From: Nilaparvata lugens
Taxonomy: Eukaryota > Arthropoda > Insecta > Hemiptera > Delphacidae
Direction of reading: 5' to 3'
NCBI RefSeq assembly: GCF_014356525.2
Contig: NC_052506.1
Location: 9,524,172-9,588,171 of the forward strand
DNA: 64,000 nt
Position 1 is the first letter of the stretch, and the number at the start of each line of letters is the position of its first letter. Shown piece by piece: positions 43,904-54,810 of this stretch. Made by a program: the position numbers and the translations under genes. The notes under the pieces are model-generated. The model was given only the letters and a program-made list of their open reading frames with translations, was not told the origin of the DNA and searched no databases.

Positions 43904-44615
43904 AGTCACAGTTTTCCGAAAGATGCTCATTTTCAATTGCACACAAATGGTTCAGATTTAGTTGATTTAGAATATTTCTCAAAATCATTTCTCATTAAAA
44001 GACTGCTTCATTCATTAATTATTTTCATAAATTATGTGTAAATCACTCAATTACCGGAAAATATTCAAAGTTTTTATTCGGATCAGTCAGTCACAGTTTG
44101 CCGAAAGCTGCTCATTTTCAATTGCACACAAACGGACCAGATTTAGTTGATTTAGATTATTTCTCAAAATCATCTCTCATTAAAAGACTGCTTCATTCAT
44201 TAATTACTTCCATAAATTATGTGTAAATCACTCAATTACCGAAAAATATTCACAAGTTTTTATTCGGATCAGTCAGTCACAGTTTACCGAAAGCTGCTCA
44301 TTTTCAATTGCACACAAATGGTCCAGATTTAGTTGATTTAGAATATTTCTCAAAATCATCTCTCATTAAAAGACTGCTTCATTCATTATTTTTTTCCATA
44401 AATTATGTGTAAATTACACAATTACCGAAAAATATTCACAAGTTTTTATTCGGATCAGTCAGTCACAGTTTGTCAAAAGATGCTCATTTTCAATTGCACA
44501 CAAATGGTTCAGATTTAGTTGATTTAGAATATTTCTCAAAATCATCTCTCATTATAAGACTGCTTCATTCATTAATTATTTCCATAAATTATGTGTAAAT
44601 CACTCAATCACCGGC
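43904..44615. repeat. Tandem array, about 186-bp unit, nearly four copies
   Basis: Units begin CAGTCACAGTTTNCCGAAAG at about 43904, 44090, 44276 and 44462 and contain GCTCATTTTCAATTGCACAC, TTTAGTTGATTTAGA and AAAGACTGCTTCATTCATTA. Divergence is low. A unit length near 186 bp is in the range of satellite monomers, but only four copies are present. Confidence 0.9.
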
Positions 44616-44779
44616 CACTATGACATTTCAACCAACTTTATAAATCCGAAATTCCCACATTCTTCCATATTTCGAAATATCGGTCTGAAAAAATTTGTCT
44701 CAAAAATCATTTTATTGGTTCTCTCAACCCATGATTAATTAATTCCTTAATGATTAATAAAACAAGTACATCATCAAAA

Positions 44780-45270
44780 ATCATTAGGAGAGAAAAAATA
44801 AGGTAACCTTGTGCTATTCCTCTCCCACGGAAAAATGCTGGGAGGGTATCCTCGAAACCTTCTCTGAGAATGAACATCTTGAGGTCCAAACTTCACTTTT
44901 TCATGTGAAAACATTACAGTTGTACTTTCACTTTCGCATATTTCATCATTATTTTCTAGCTCATATCATTGTAGAACACTTTAGTTTAATATGATTCACC
45001 ATGTTATTTTACTGCTACTGGTATTTATTTATAACGCTAGAACGTAAGTTGAATTTCGGTGTGTTACAGACATGAATAAAAAGAATCTGAATCTAAATCC
45101 CAAATTTAGATTACAAATAGTCCGAAATCGGTGAAGTCTTGTCCGCTTCATAGAATTTTCAGTTTGGTTCTGAATTATTTTCACAAGGTAGATTTTTGAA
45201 TTTAGATGCTTCAAAACCAAATATAGAAGGGAAATTTCAAATTATTATCACTAAAATAGGAAATATTGAT
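44780..45270 (-). repeat. Family R retroposon end, interrupted
   Basis: AGGAGAGAAAAAATAAGGTA and GTGCTATTCCTCTCCC (44787-44826) are separated by about 255 bp of unrelated sequence from the continuing block at about 45096 (ATCCCAAATTTAGATTACAA, ATAGTCCGAAATCGGTGAAG). In the copy at 3770-4080 these blocks are adjacent. The inserted piece ends TGAATAAAAAGAATCTGAAT and may be another retroposon fragment. Open frames here are not genes. Confidence 0.5.
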
Positions 45271-45968
45271 GATTATGATTATAAAAGAATGGAGACGACT
45301 CAAACAATTAATTAAATTCTCCCATTTTTAATCAGGAATTTTCCACATTCTTCACCAGTATTTTTAGTAGAAGGATGGATGAGTTGACTCTAACAATTAA
45401 ATTTCGTTCTATGTAAGTACTGGGCTGATACAGGCTCTGATACACGAACAGAGCAGGTCTGTAATAGAAGAAGGCTTACAGCTTACAGAGCATTCAGACA
45501 ATGTAAGGACAACGCGCGAACCCACCTTTTTCGCATTAGTCGAAATAACGTAGGTGAAGCTGGAGGAAGCGCTGGCTACATTATTATAAACATGCATATT
45601 TCATGTGCAAGTGCTCGGCATTTCAGTAATAGACTCTTTGTATGCCACCCGCACACCGGCCTAATATCAAGCCCCACTTGCTGTTGGGATTTTCTCATTC
45701 CTTGCTTTGGCCCGCTATTCTCCAAGCTCATATCAAGTAAACATTCAATAAAGGGGTTGTTGTGATAAAGTTATCAACCCAAGTACGAATCATTTATACA
45801 ATCTATGTAATAAATTAAATAAATTGTTTAATTTGATATGTCGCTTATTATGATAATTGATTTTATTAGATGCTAAGTTTCTTGTACCTAATATCGCAGT
45901 GATGACTCCAATATTCTTTACGATGTTAGCTTGGGAAATACTTAGCTATAGTATAAAATAATTTATAG
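45271..45968. other. Non-coding DNA, no gene recognised
   Basis: Unique. A small minus-strand open frame at 45409-45597 has no domain. Confidence 0.3.
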
Positions 45969-46662
45969 TCCAGGCAATGAATGCTCAAAAAAGGGTATAG
46001 AGGGGATATTTGGAAGAAAATTTTTGACCCCACAGTTCAATTAAGGGTAGTAAGGAGGTAAACATCAAAAGTCCCCACCCCTACCCCCTATGCTAAGGGG
46101 GTGGGGGTGGTTTGAAGGTACCATTTTTTGGTTTCTCGCAAAAAAACTTTTTAAAAATCGATGGGAAAAATCGATGTTGATTATGAGCTTATAGAGCATT
46201 AAATTCTTTTCAATTTGATTTATAATTTCACACTTTTACGAATTTCCCTACATTTTGCAGCAGCTTTAGTGTTGATTGTGAAATCTCCATGTTTGGAAAG
46301 TTATAAGAGCAAAAATAGAAAAAAATTGGTGGCAAACGTAATTTTTTTCAAAAATGTCACACCTTCAAGGGCGGATATCTCGAAAACTAGAGGAGATATA
46401 GGAAAAAGTTGTAGAATGAATATTGTAGGAAATTATGTAAGCTTTAATTTGTTATAAATGATAGTCAAGTCCTTAGGATACATAGTTTTTTAGTTTCATG
46501 CGAGAAACCAAAAAATGGTACCTTTAAACCACCCCACCCCCTTAGCACAAGGGTATGGGTGGGGGACTTTTGATATGTTTACCTCCTTACTACCCTAAAC
46601 AGAGCTGCGAAGACAAAAATTGTCCTCCCAACTTTTACCTCCATAACCTTTCCTTGACTGGA
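45969..46662. mobile_element. Foldback MITE with G/C-rich arms (694 bp)
   Basis: The left arm TCCAGGCAATGAATG, AAAATTTTTGACCCCA, GGGTAGTAAGGAGGTAAACA, TCAAAAGTCCCCACCC, then ATTTTTTGGTTTCTCGC is repeated in inverted order up to GACTGGA at 46662. The spacer is about 300 bp and non-coding. The arms are more diverged near the termini than near GGGTAGTAAGG. Target duplication not resolved. Confidence 0.75.
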
Positions 46663-46732
46663 TTATTAATATTTTACAAATATTAGTAGTCAGGAGATTT
46701 TTGACATTTCATATTTTGAAATTTTGGTCTAA

Positions 46733-47040
46733 AGAAATTGATTTTATCAACTCATGATGGTTATATTGTTGGTGTTTTGCCGTACATGATCTTTGTAGAA
46801 TAGCGTGATTTTAGAATAGCAATAAAGCCAATGGAGAAGCTTAAAATGAGCTTCATTGGATGCCACCAATATTGTGATGAAATAATAATTGATTGAGGGT
46901 ATCCGATGTTGGAATTATTGAACCACTCGTTGGGAATCGATTTTATCAACTCATGATTTTTAGTGTTTTTCCACACATGATATTTGTAGAAAATCATAAT
47001 CTAGAAGAGAAATGACATGTGCTTGATTGGATGAAACCAA
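46733..47040. repeat. Diverged two-copy duplication, about 195 bp
   Basis: ATTGATTTTATCAACTCATGA is followed by a GTGTTTTNCNNACATGAT block and TTTGTAGAA at about 46738 and again at about 46930, then a GCTTNATTGGATG..ACCAA block in each copy. Divergence is considerable. Confidence 0.6.
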
Positions 47041-47997
47041 CATTGTAATGGAATAATGGGCCCGTTCTGTGTACATGGAATGTGGTAAATTGTCCGATTC
47101 ACAATTTACCAAGTAAAAAGTTCCGCGTTCCATGGGAGGAATTTTGACAGATTCTGTTCCAGTTCCAAAATCCTGCCCCACAGTCGAAGTGTGGTAAATT
47201 GTCCGACCTGGTACAGTTCCAACTATCTGAGCTCTCATTGGTCGATTATTGTAGTCTGCTTGCTTCTCTGCGCATGCGCTGATAGTTTGTTCACCATAAC
47301 ATAGCATAGAATACATAACCAACAATATGATGTTTGATAACCATTCATTAAATTAATTTTTCTCGATAGAAAATTTGAGAGTAATGGAATAAAAGAAATT
47401 TACACTTTTCCAGACGGTAGGTTTGTAAAACAGCCTTTCTTCATCCACGCAGCTAGTAAACGACACATTTTAGTGTAAATCAACTTTATATGTGCGCGCC
47501 AAAAGCTTGAACCAACGATTTTGAAATGGCATTCCAAACATTTTGCAATAGTCACGTGATGGAACAATTTACGATTGGAACTGGAACAATTTACTGTAAA
47601 CAGAACGTACACAATGATTGGCTGAAAGGTACCGTATGTATATCCGGTGATGGAAATTGTTGAACAAATGTTGAAAAATACGACTCAAATCATCGAAATA
47701 AGTTTTCCAAACAAAGAAACTGGTCTAGAAATGTCTTGAGCTACCCTAAAGGCGTATTCACGTATTTCAAACAAAATTGAAAAAGTGATGAATTTATAGG
47801 GAACGAATAGGGGAATACTCTATTTTCTCATGTGTTTCTTCTCGATGAAATTGCTTCTAACTAGAAGCTGACACTTTGGAATGCATTTCTCAGACAATCT
47901 ATAGATACATCTCAGATCTCAAACACAATAAATTCCAATATCAAAATACAGTACTGGTTTCTTTATCTTTACTTCCCGAAGTATTTTCCTGTACTTT
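47041..47997. other. Mixed DNA, possible old TIR element; no gene supported
   Basis: 47060-47610 contains repeated GGTAAATTGTCCGA motifs (about 47088 and 47210) and the near-inverted GTGTAC/TTCTGT ends (CCGTTCTGTGTACATGG near 47062, ACAGAACGTACACAATG near 47600), hinting at a decayed inverted-repeat element. The 121-codon minus-strand frame 46960-47325 has no recognisable domain. Confidence 0.3.
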
Positions 47998-48140
47998 AAT
48001 TATTATTATTATTAAACGAAAATCCAAATTAAATGTTGTAATTCACCCCGAAGATTTCTGCTACTGCAAATATTGACAACAGGGTAAACAGCTAAATGGA
48101 AATTCGATGAGCGCTACTATTCAAAAATTAATTTCCACCT
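47998..48140 (-). repeat. Retroposon 3' end with (TAA)n tail, second copy
   Basis: AATTATTATTATTATTAAAC, then TGTAATTCACCCCGAAGA, CTGCTACTGCAAATATTGAC and GCTAAATGGAAATTC match 195-330. Same orientation and same tail. Confidence 0.55.
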
Positions 48141-48611
48141 GTTCCTGTACTTTCCTGAAGTACCTTTTCCTGATGTTACCTTCAAGCTAGGGACAATACA
48201 GCCCAATATCGGAAGTAAATGGTTCTGCCCCAACTTCGCCGTTGATGAAGCCTAGCTTTGTATGGTGTGAACATAATGTGATGGTCATTCACTGGTCAGT
48301 CATTAACAGCTTTTGTGCGGTAATATACGAGTACAGAGTACTTTAATATCACTCTCCAATTTATTGACTGATATCATCATCACTCTCCCACAACCGAAGC
48401 TCAACCTATGGACCACTGAATTGTTGATTACTGCAGACAGAGGGCAACGCTCAATAAAATTGACCGTTCAATAGTATTCTGTCTATTTCTGTAGTGTAAA
48501 GGACTGTAAATATATATTTTATATATTATTTTAGGGTAAACCTATCTCAATGGGGGCATGGGACAGTCAAGCGAGACCAATTCAACTGGGAAACAACTGT
48601 AGATATAATAC
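48141..48611. other. Non-coding DNA, nothing recognised
   Basis: Unique, without a supported open frame or repeat. Confidence 0.3.
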
Positions 48612-48721
48612 ACACTTTCAAATATATACATACTAGATTATATTATATTTAGACTACAAAAATACACAACACATTTTCCTCAATAATATCCTCTTTTTAA
48701 TTGGATAAATTTTGATGTCTA
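48612..48721 (+). repeat. Left member of a 110-bp direct repeat pair
   Basis: GACTACAAAAATACACAACA, CATTTTCCTCAATAATATCC and TTGGATAAATTTTGATGTCT recur at 49899-50010 in the same orientation. The pair brackets the family C copy and the foldback that follows it. Confidence 0.7.
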
Positions 48722-49124
48722 TCCTATTATATTAGGCGAGCAAATTCTGTTATCTGTTTATATTTTTATATCTGGTTATTTATGTTCAACGGATCTCGAA
48801 AACGGCTCTAACGATTTGCACGAAATTTGGAACATAGTAGGTTTATGATGTAAAAATTCGATTGCACTAAGTCTCATCCTTGGGAAAACTCGCTGAACGA
48901 CATTAAACGGATAATTCATCCTTGGCTGCAACAGCTGAGACTTTCGTCGTCTGTGGATAGTAAAAAGTGAGCAAGTGATTCTGTGGAAAATCAAAATATC
49001 GCATCCCCGAGATTCATAAGCTGACGTACAGCCAGCTGTAAAATATAAACACGATTATTTTAGAAAATTGTGTTCTGTTGAACAATGAATAAAAATAACG
49101 AGCGTAACTCGGTGCCCCGATATT
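48722..49124 (+). mobile_element. Family C, Helitron-like, copy 1
   Basis: It starts A|TCCTATTATATTAGGCGAGC and ends AGCGTAACTCGGTGCCCCGATATT. Copies at 52719-53100 (minus) and 58594-59178 share both ends. Internal landmarks: GTTCAACGGATCTCGAAAAC, GGCTCTAACGATTT, AAAATCAAAATATCGCATCC, ATAGCCAGCTGT-type. The TC start after A and a GCGAAGC hairpin near the other end suggest a non-autonomous Helitron, but no CTRR end is seen. Confidence 0.55.
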
Positions 49125-49142
49125 TACGCTTATAATATTATA

Positions 49143-49896
49143 CAGAGTGAGTCATATGTATGGGAACCCATCAATAAGTTATAAACTGTTGTAGATATGA
49201 TACTGTAACTTTCAGGATAAGTCATTTCTCAAATACTCTACCTTTTGAAGTACAAATAAATTTCAACCCCTCATAAGGGGTTGACTTGAGGGTTGTAACT
49301 CGAATATTTTAAATGTAAACACCCATTGTGTGGTACATCATTTTGAAGGCCTTTTCAAAGCGAGAGAGATGACATCAATAGAAATGTTCTATGATACTTG
49401 TATGCAAAATGGCGGCTGATTGAAGTTCTAGCTTTAAAGAAATAAGGGGTTGCAACTCGAATATTATGAATGTAAACACCCATTGTGTGATTCATCATTT
49501 TGAAGACCTTTTAAAAACGAGAAAGTTGACATCAATAAAAATGTTCTATGATATTTTTCCAAAACGGCGGCTGATTGACCTTAATCAATTATTTCTTTGA
49601 AAACTAAAACTTCAATCATCCGCCATTTTGGATAAAAGTAACGTTGAAAAATTTTATTTATGTCATCTTTCTCGTTTTGAAAATGCCTTCAACATGATGT
49701 ATCATACAATGGGTGTTTGCATTCAAAATATTCGAGTTACAACCCCTATGTCATCCCCTTATGAGAGGTTGAAATTCAGTTGTAAGTGAAAAGTTAGAGT
49801 ATTTGACCAATAATTCATCATGAAAGTTACGGTATTATATCTGAAATCTGCTATCTCCAATTTATTGAAGGGTTCCCATACATATGACTCACTCTG
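49143..49896. mobile_element. CAGAGTG foldback MITE (754 bp)
   Basis: It begins CAGAGTGAGTCATATGTATG and ends with its complement at 49896, flanked by TA on both sides. Arms continue with GGGAACCC and long internal inverted blocks such as AAACACCCATTGTGTGGT and AAAATGGCGGCTGATTGA. The left half also contains a direct duplication of the GGTTG.AACTCGAATATT to GGCGGCTGATTGA unit. Non-coding. Confidence 0.8.
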
Positions 49897-49898
49897 TA

Positions 49899-50010
49899 TA
49901 CAATTACAAATATACTAGAGTAGATTATATTTCGACTACAAAAAATACCTAATACACATTTTCCCTAATAATATGCCCTTCTTAATTGGATAAATTTTGA
50001 TGTCTATTAC
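49899..50010 (+). repeat. Right member of the 110-bp direct repeat pair
   Basis: CGACTACAAAAAATACCTAA, CACATTTTCCCTAATAATAT and TTGGATAAATTTTGATGTCT match 48612-48721 with a few differences. Confidence 0.7.
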
Positions 50011-51457
50011 ATTTATGATATATACCTAAATAACTTCGAATACAGCCATAAATCTGGAACGGGATATTCAAGATATGCCTTCACATTCATCCATTTGCAA
50101 GAGGTAGCATACTAATAATGATGAATTTCTATCTAATTTGTTTCAAATCACAGTTTTGAATTATGCTATAGAGATTGAAAGGATTAAACAATATTGTGGA
50201 AGGGGTCCAGTAACACTGTGATAATGTAATACAGTGAATCTACTGTAAATACTGTAATCATAAGGTGAGTTATGAAAAGCCCTTTTTCATATGACACCCT
50301 TTTAATAGATCACGTGTAGTAGGTTTTTCCTGTGATTCTTCCACAGCAATTTCAAATTCGAATAAATTTCAACAGATAATTTTCCATTCTGTTCTGATTA
50401 AATATAAAATTATAGTATTCTTTAGGAATTATTGCAATCTGCAAAATATTCTGAAATCATTCTGGCACATTCTGGAGTAAGGTCTTATGAACTATTCCAT
50501 TCCATGTCATGTCTTTCAGCTTTTTTTAGAAAGTGATGCTAATGTAAATTCCGATTAAATTATGATTATGACTTTTTCCTGTAAAATTTCATGAGCAATG
50601 ATTCTTCCAATTTCGATAGTTTCATGGTATTCCTCATAATACGAAAAATAAGCATAGAGGAGCAATAGCGTAAGTTATGCTATTGTTTCTCTATGACATT
50701 ATCAAGCAAATGAGATATATTATTATATAATATTTTAAATGTGGACAACTATATATAGGGAAGTAATAACATTGATTTTATAATCAGATGAAATAGAAAG
50801 AATCATCATATTTGATATTCGAGCATTTAATAAGCCTAATGGACTTTAGGATAGATTGAGCATTATTGAAACCATAATCCGTACATTATTTCAGCAAGCC
50901 ACCGCTACTAAGTAAGCAGCCAATGATTCATGTACGCATTTATGACCAGTAACAGGAGAATGGAGAACAGAAATAATTCTAATTCGTATTATAAGCACTT
51001 AATCCCGGTACTCTTTAATTGACTTCGCTTTTAGCGGCTTAAATGCAGCAGGGATATGGGAGGTGGAATTAATGGAATGGAGAAGATTGAAAACACTAGA
51101 GACGGCGCATCACAAAAGACGAGCTCTTATCAGTCGCTCTGACAATTTTGTCAGTAATTAGCAGAGATTAATAGCCTGGAGATTTCAAGCAGAGTCAATT
51201 AATTATCTGGGGAGAGCGTCGCCGAGAACTGAATTCGTAATTGAAAAATATAGAATCTCCTTGCTGATTTTAACTAATGAATTTCTTTACCCCAGTGATG
51301 TACAACGAGAGTAATGGGAAAAGCACATTTTTATATTGTATTTCCAGTTATCCATTCCCTGAATAAAAGGATTTGTAGAATGGATGAATTATTTAGATTT
51401 AGAGGAAAGGTTCCTCCAATATATATTTCTTTCTCTCTAAAAAAAAATGATCAATAC
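50011..51457. other. Mostly unique DNA with a possible conserved non-coding block
   Basis: 50652-50694 is a 43-bp mini-foldback related to the CATAG MITEs. 50895-51260 is less AT-rich, free of the window's repeats, and dense in TAAT/ATTA homeodomain-type cores (GTAATTAGCAGAGATTAATA, GAGTCAATTAATTATCTGGG). It has no open frame, so an enhancer-like role is possible but only inferred. Confidence 0.35.
50652..50694. repeat. Mini-foldback of the CATAG MITE family
   Basis: CATAGAGGAGCAATAGCGTA and GCTATTGTTTCTCTATG are the two ends of the family at 403 and 3475 joined with almost nothing between. The flanks do not show a 7-bp repeat, so it may be an internal deletion or excision product of an old copy. 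Confidence 0.55.
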
Positions 51458-51530
51458 TAGTCGTTGAAATATTTTCAAGTTTTTAATAATAAAGGATACT
51501 ACAAGTTTTCATATTGTTTTTATTAATTTC
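51458..51530 (+). repeat. Fragment of repeat G leader
   Basis: TAGTCGTTGAAATATTTTCA, TTTTTAATAATAAAGGATAC and CATATTGTTTTTATTAATTT match 27658-27735. Confidence 0.6.
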
Positions 51531-51837
51531 TTTCTCTAAACATTTTTTCTCCAAATGATTTGATTGCAAAAAGAAATTTGGGAAATTGTTTGTGAAATGC
51601 CAGCCTGGGTTGTCTAGTGGTTTTATGATTGTTGTTCAATATTTGTACACCATAAATATACTAATAAAAGTCACTATTAGGAAGCTACAAGTTATAGCAG
51701 AAAACACTGACTTTCTAGAGTTAAAGTGTTTCCACTAATATTTATTAAACTTTAAAGTTTCAGTGAACAATCTCTCAAACATAGAGGATATTACTGTTGT
51801 CACTTTTTTGTAGTTGAGAAGTTGATATTGTGGTGAT

Positions 51838-52412
51838 TATTCATATTAAATAAAAATACTAAGAAAAATCACAGATTTATTGATACTTAGAAAAACCGGT
51901 ATCGGTTGTTACACCATTGTCAATCTCTGATAAACTAAAACTGAATACAAGAGCAGCAGAATTTATACTAGTAGGCGAGTACTGCTATTGGTCAAGGGCA
52001 TGAGCGCCTGCCATTGGCCCAGCTAGACAGCCTCCTCCCATTTAAGGGTGTCACAAAATGGCGGCTTAAGCAACAGACTCGCCTTGATAATAAAATATTT
52101 TTTTTTTAAAAAATACATTTTGTTAAAAAAAAATTTCTTTATAAAATAAATTTTGTTATCATGGCAAGTCTGTTGCTTAATCCGCCATTTTGTGACACCG
52201 TTAAGTGGGAGGAGACTGTCTAGCTGGACCAATGGCAGGCGTTCATGCCCTTGACCAATAGCAGTACTCGCCTACTAGTATAAATTCTGCTGCTCTTGTA
52301 TTTAGTTTTAGTTTATCAGAGATTGACTAATGTGTAATAACCGAAACCGGTCTTTCTAGTATCAATTAATCTGTGGTTTTTGACAATTTCTCAGTATTTT
52401 TATTTAATATTC
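51838..52412. mobile_element. Foldback element family F, long copy (575 bp)
   Basis: Arms of about 260 bp include AAATACTAAGAAAAATCACA, CAATCTCTGATAAACTAAAA, GAGCAGCAGAATTTATACTA, GTACTGCTATTGGTCAAGG and AAATGGCGGCTTAAGCAACA. All are repeated inverted around a T/A-rich centre near 52100. It gives the empty site (AGAGCAGCAGAATTT) for the hAT MITE inserted in the copy at 61397. Short AAAATACATTTTGTT-like palindromes mark the centre. No coding sequence is supported. Confidence 0.82.
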
Positions 52413-52718
52413 CTGTTGTATTTTGTTAACTTCAAAGTGATAAAACACTCATATTCTTTGGTGTGGCGACTATCGTTTCATTTTTAGTTTAGATTTATTT
52501 AGACGATTTTCACTTTAAAGTTGACAAAATACAACAGTAATAATATTAGTGAAAACAAGATGGACAATCAACAACGATAGAGAGTATTTTAAATTATTAC
52601 TAGTATTTTTAACTAGTAGAAGTGATCATTTTAAAAATCATTATTAATCGATTTAGGATGGCTTCGAGAAGTTTAATTTTCTGTCATCGTTTCTAAGAAT
52701 GAATAAGACATACTAATA
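52413..52718. other. Non-coding DNA with a short inverted pair
   Basis: CCTGTTGTATTTTGTTAACT near 52412 and GTTGACAAAATACAACAG near 52522 form a small inverted repeat, perhaps an unrelated small foldback. Nothing else recognised. Confidence 0.35.
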
Positions 52719-53100
52719 AATATCGGGGCACCGAGCTTCGCTCATTATTTCTATTTATTGATAAACAGAACACAATTCTTTGAAATGATCATGTTTATAT
52801 TTTACAGCTGGCTATAAGTCGGGGATGCGATATTTTGATTTTCTACACAATCACTCGCTCACTTTTTACTATCCACAGACGACCAAAGTCTCAGCTGTTT
52901 CAGCCAAGGATAAATTATCCTTTTAATGTCGTCCAGCAAGTTTTCCAAGGATGAGACCTAGTGCAATAGAATTTTTATATCATAAACCTACTATGTACCA
53001 AATTTCATGAAAATCGTTAGAGCCGTTTTCGAGATCCGTTGAACATAAATAACCAAATATAAACAGATATACAGAAATTGCTCGCTTAATATTATAGGAT
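52719..53100 (-). mobile_element. Family C, Helitron-like, copy 2
   Basis: Reverse orientation: AATATCGGGGCACCGAGCTT at 52719 to CTCGCTTAATATTATAGGAT at 53100. It carries an intact GCTTCGC (GCGAAGC on the minus strand) at 52735-52741 and the uninterrupted ACATAGT site (as ACTATGT) used by the MITE in copy 3. Confidence 0.57.
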
Positions 53101-53372
53101 ATAATTGTTGATGAAATACGTGTTGATTACCTTATTATATAGGATGATGGCATGAAAACAGGGATTATTTACCTGAAAAAGAAAATATGTAAGTGATAAA
53201 TCTTCATTCCATTAAACTAGTTGAAGTGAATAAAAAAATGTAATAAAGATTCATCGTTGAAAAACTGAATGAATTGCAGTAATTGATATACTGCTACTCA
53301 TAATAAATCATAATGAAGAAGATTCAAGGCCGTCAAATTAATTTTTCAATGCAAGTTGAGATCGAATTTTCA

Positions 53373-53640
53373 ATAGCATACAAAAACGTTAACAAGGTGG
53401 TAAACCTGATACATAAATATTGATTAAATAAATGTTGGAGGAGAAGCTTTTGAAAAAAGCTAATGAAGAAGATTTTTATGGAATGGAATTGTAGAAAAAA
53501 TTTCAATTGTATACAAAAACGTAAACAAGGTGGTAAACGTGATACATGAATATTGATTAAATAAATGTTGGAGGAGAAGCTTTTTAAAAAAGCTAATGGA
53601 GAAGATTTCTATGGAATGGAATTGTAGAAAAACCTCCAAG
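53373..53640. repeat. Two-copy tandem repeat, about 125 bp
   Basis: A TACAAAAACGT.AACAAGGTGGTAAAC block, then AAATAAATGTTGGAGGAGAA, then TATGGAATGGAATTGTAGAA occur twice with low divergence. The minus-strand open frame across it is a repeat translation. Confidence 0.8.
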
Positions 53641-54810
53641 CGAATAAAAGTTATAATAAATATGACACATAAAGTGTGGGGTACATGCTTATCAAAGAAC
53701 TTGATTGACATCAAGTTTATCAATTAAATTGTGTTACGAGCTGCATTAGAACAGGTTCTGCCACCCCTACTACAGTTTCCTGACATGAATATCGTGCAAG
53801 AATTATTGCAAAAATAAAAGTTTAGTTGTTCAGCTACTTTTCATAAAATCAGAATGGAAATGACAGGTTAGACACTAACCCAGTTACAAAACAGTTTTTA
53901 TCCAGTTGTACAAAAAGTCTACTCTGAATGCAGTGAAAATTAATCTCTGAAGGGAGAATTAAACTGTCAAATACAGCAAAAAACAAAGACCTATAAAACT
54001 TGTCATAAAATATTTTTCGCCGAACACAATCAGGTTATTAATTTAGAAATGACGCTATTATACTGTCAACATTAGCTGAAAAAATCGTATCAGCGTGCTA
54101 CTGCAACTGCTTTATAACGTGGTAAATTTTGCTTCAATATCATAAGCAACTATGGAAGATGATTTAATTGTGTCTATCACTATTATCAAAGTTGCATAGG
54201 TTCATGCAGGTATTAATTTTTGCATGACTTTTTGAAACGACCGTTGATGGATGGAAAAAAAGTTGTAATAAAAAGCGATGTTTGCCAGTTTTCAACGCGG
54301 TTCATGAAAAAAACATTTACTCAGTTTTTATTTAACTTTCAATCTTCCCATTTCATTTCCAAAACAAATTTAATAATACCATAAATATTGCACGTTTGAT
54401 ACAGAAACTGAATAATTGGAGAATACAGTACTTCACTTTAATCACAACCCCAAAAAGCCCAATATACCAAATCCTTTCTCATTCAGTGAGTATGGAATAT
54501 AAAATACATTCTATACTCACTGGTCTCATTAGAACCGTAACTTTCTGTTTAGTAACTACATTAACTGATTGCCTAACAATATTGTAGTTCGCCTGTTTTG
54601 CTCTTACAATATGATTATTTTTATATTTGTAACATTTTATTGAATTTTATTTGTTTTGTAATTCTTTGTTATTTTGTTTTGTCTTGTTTTGTGTGTTTTA
54701 ATAAATTGAAATTGAAAATTGAATAAATGAAGTTTTATTCTCAACATGAACAATACAAGGAAATGTAAAATACAAGCATATCAAGAACAAACAAACAAGT
54801 TTATAATATA
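53641..54810. other. Non-coding DNA, retroposon-like tail near 54730
   Basis: AT-rich. At 54580-54740 a T-rich stretch followed by AATAAATTGAAATTGAAAAT resembles a retroposon 3' UTR and tail, but no partner copy is present. The 63-codon frame at 54396-54587 is unsupported. Confidence 0.3.

Noticed and set aside
43904..44615. Tandem arrays considered as CRISPR-like
   Set aside because: The repeats are adjoining 186-bp units without unique spacers, in an animal genome. The same applies to the arrays at 1560, 5124, 6804, 15640 and 23571.
46960..47325. 121-codon minus-strand frame
   Set aside because: No recognisable domain; it starts in unique DNA and ends in the diverged duplication, with internal composition like non-coding neighbours.
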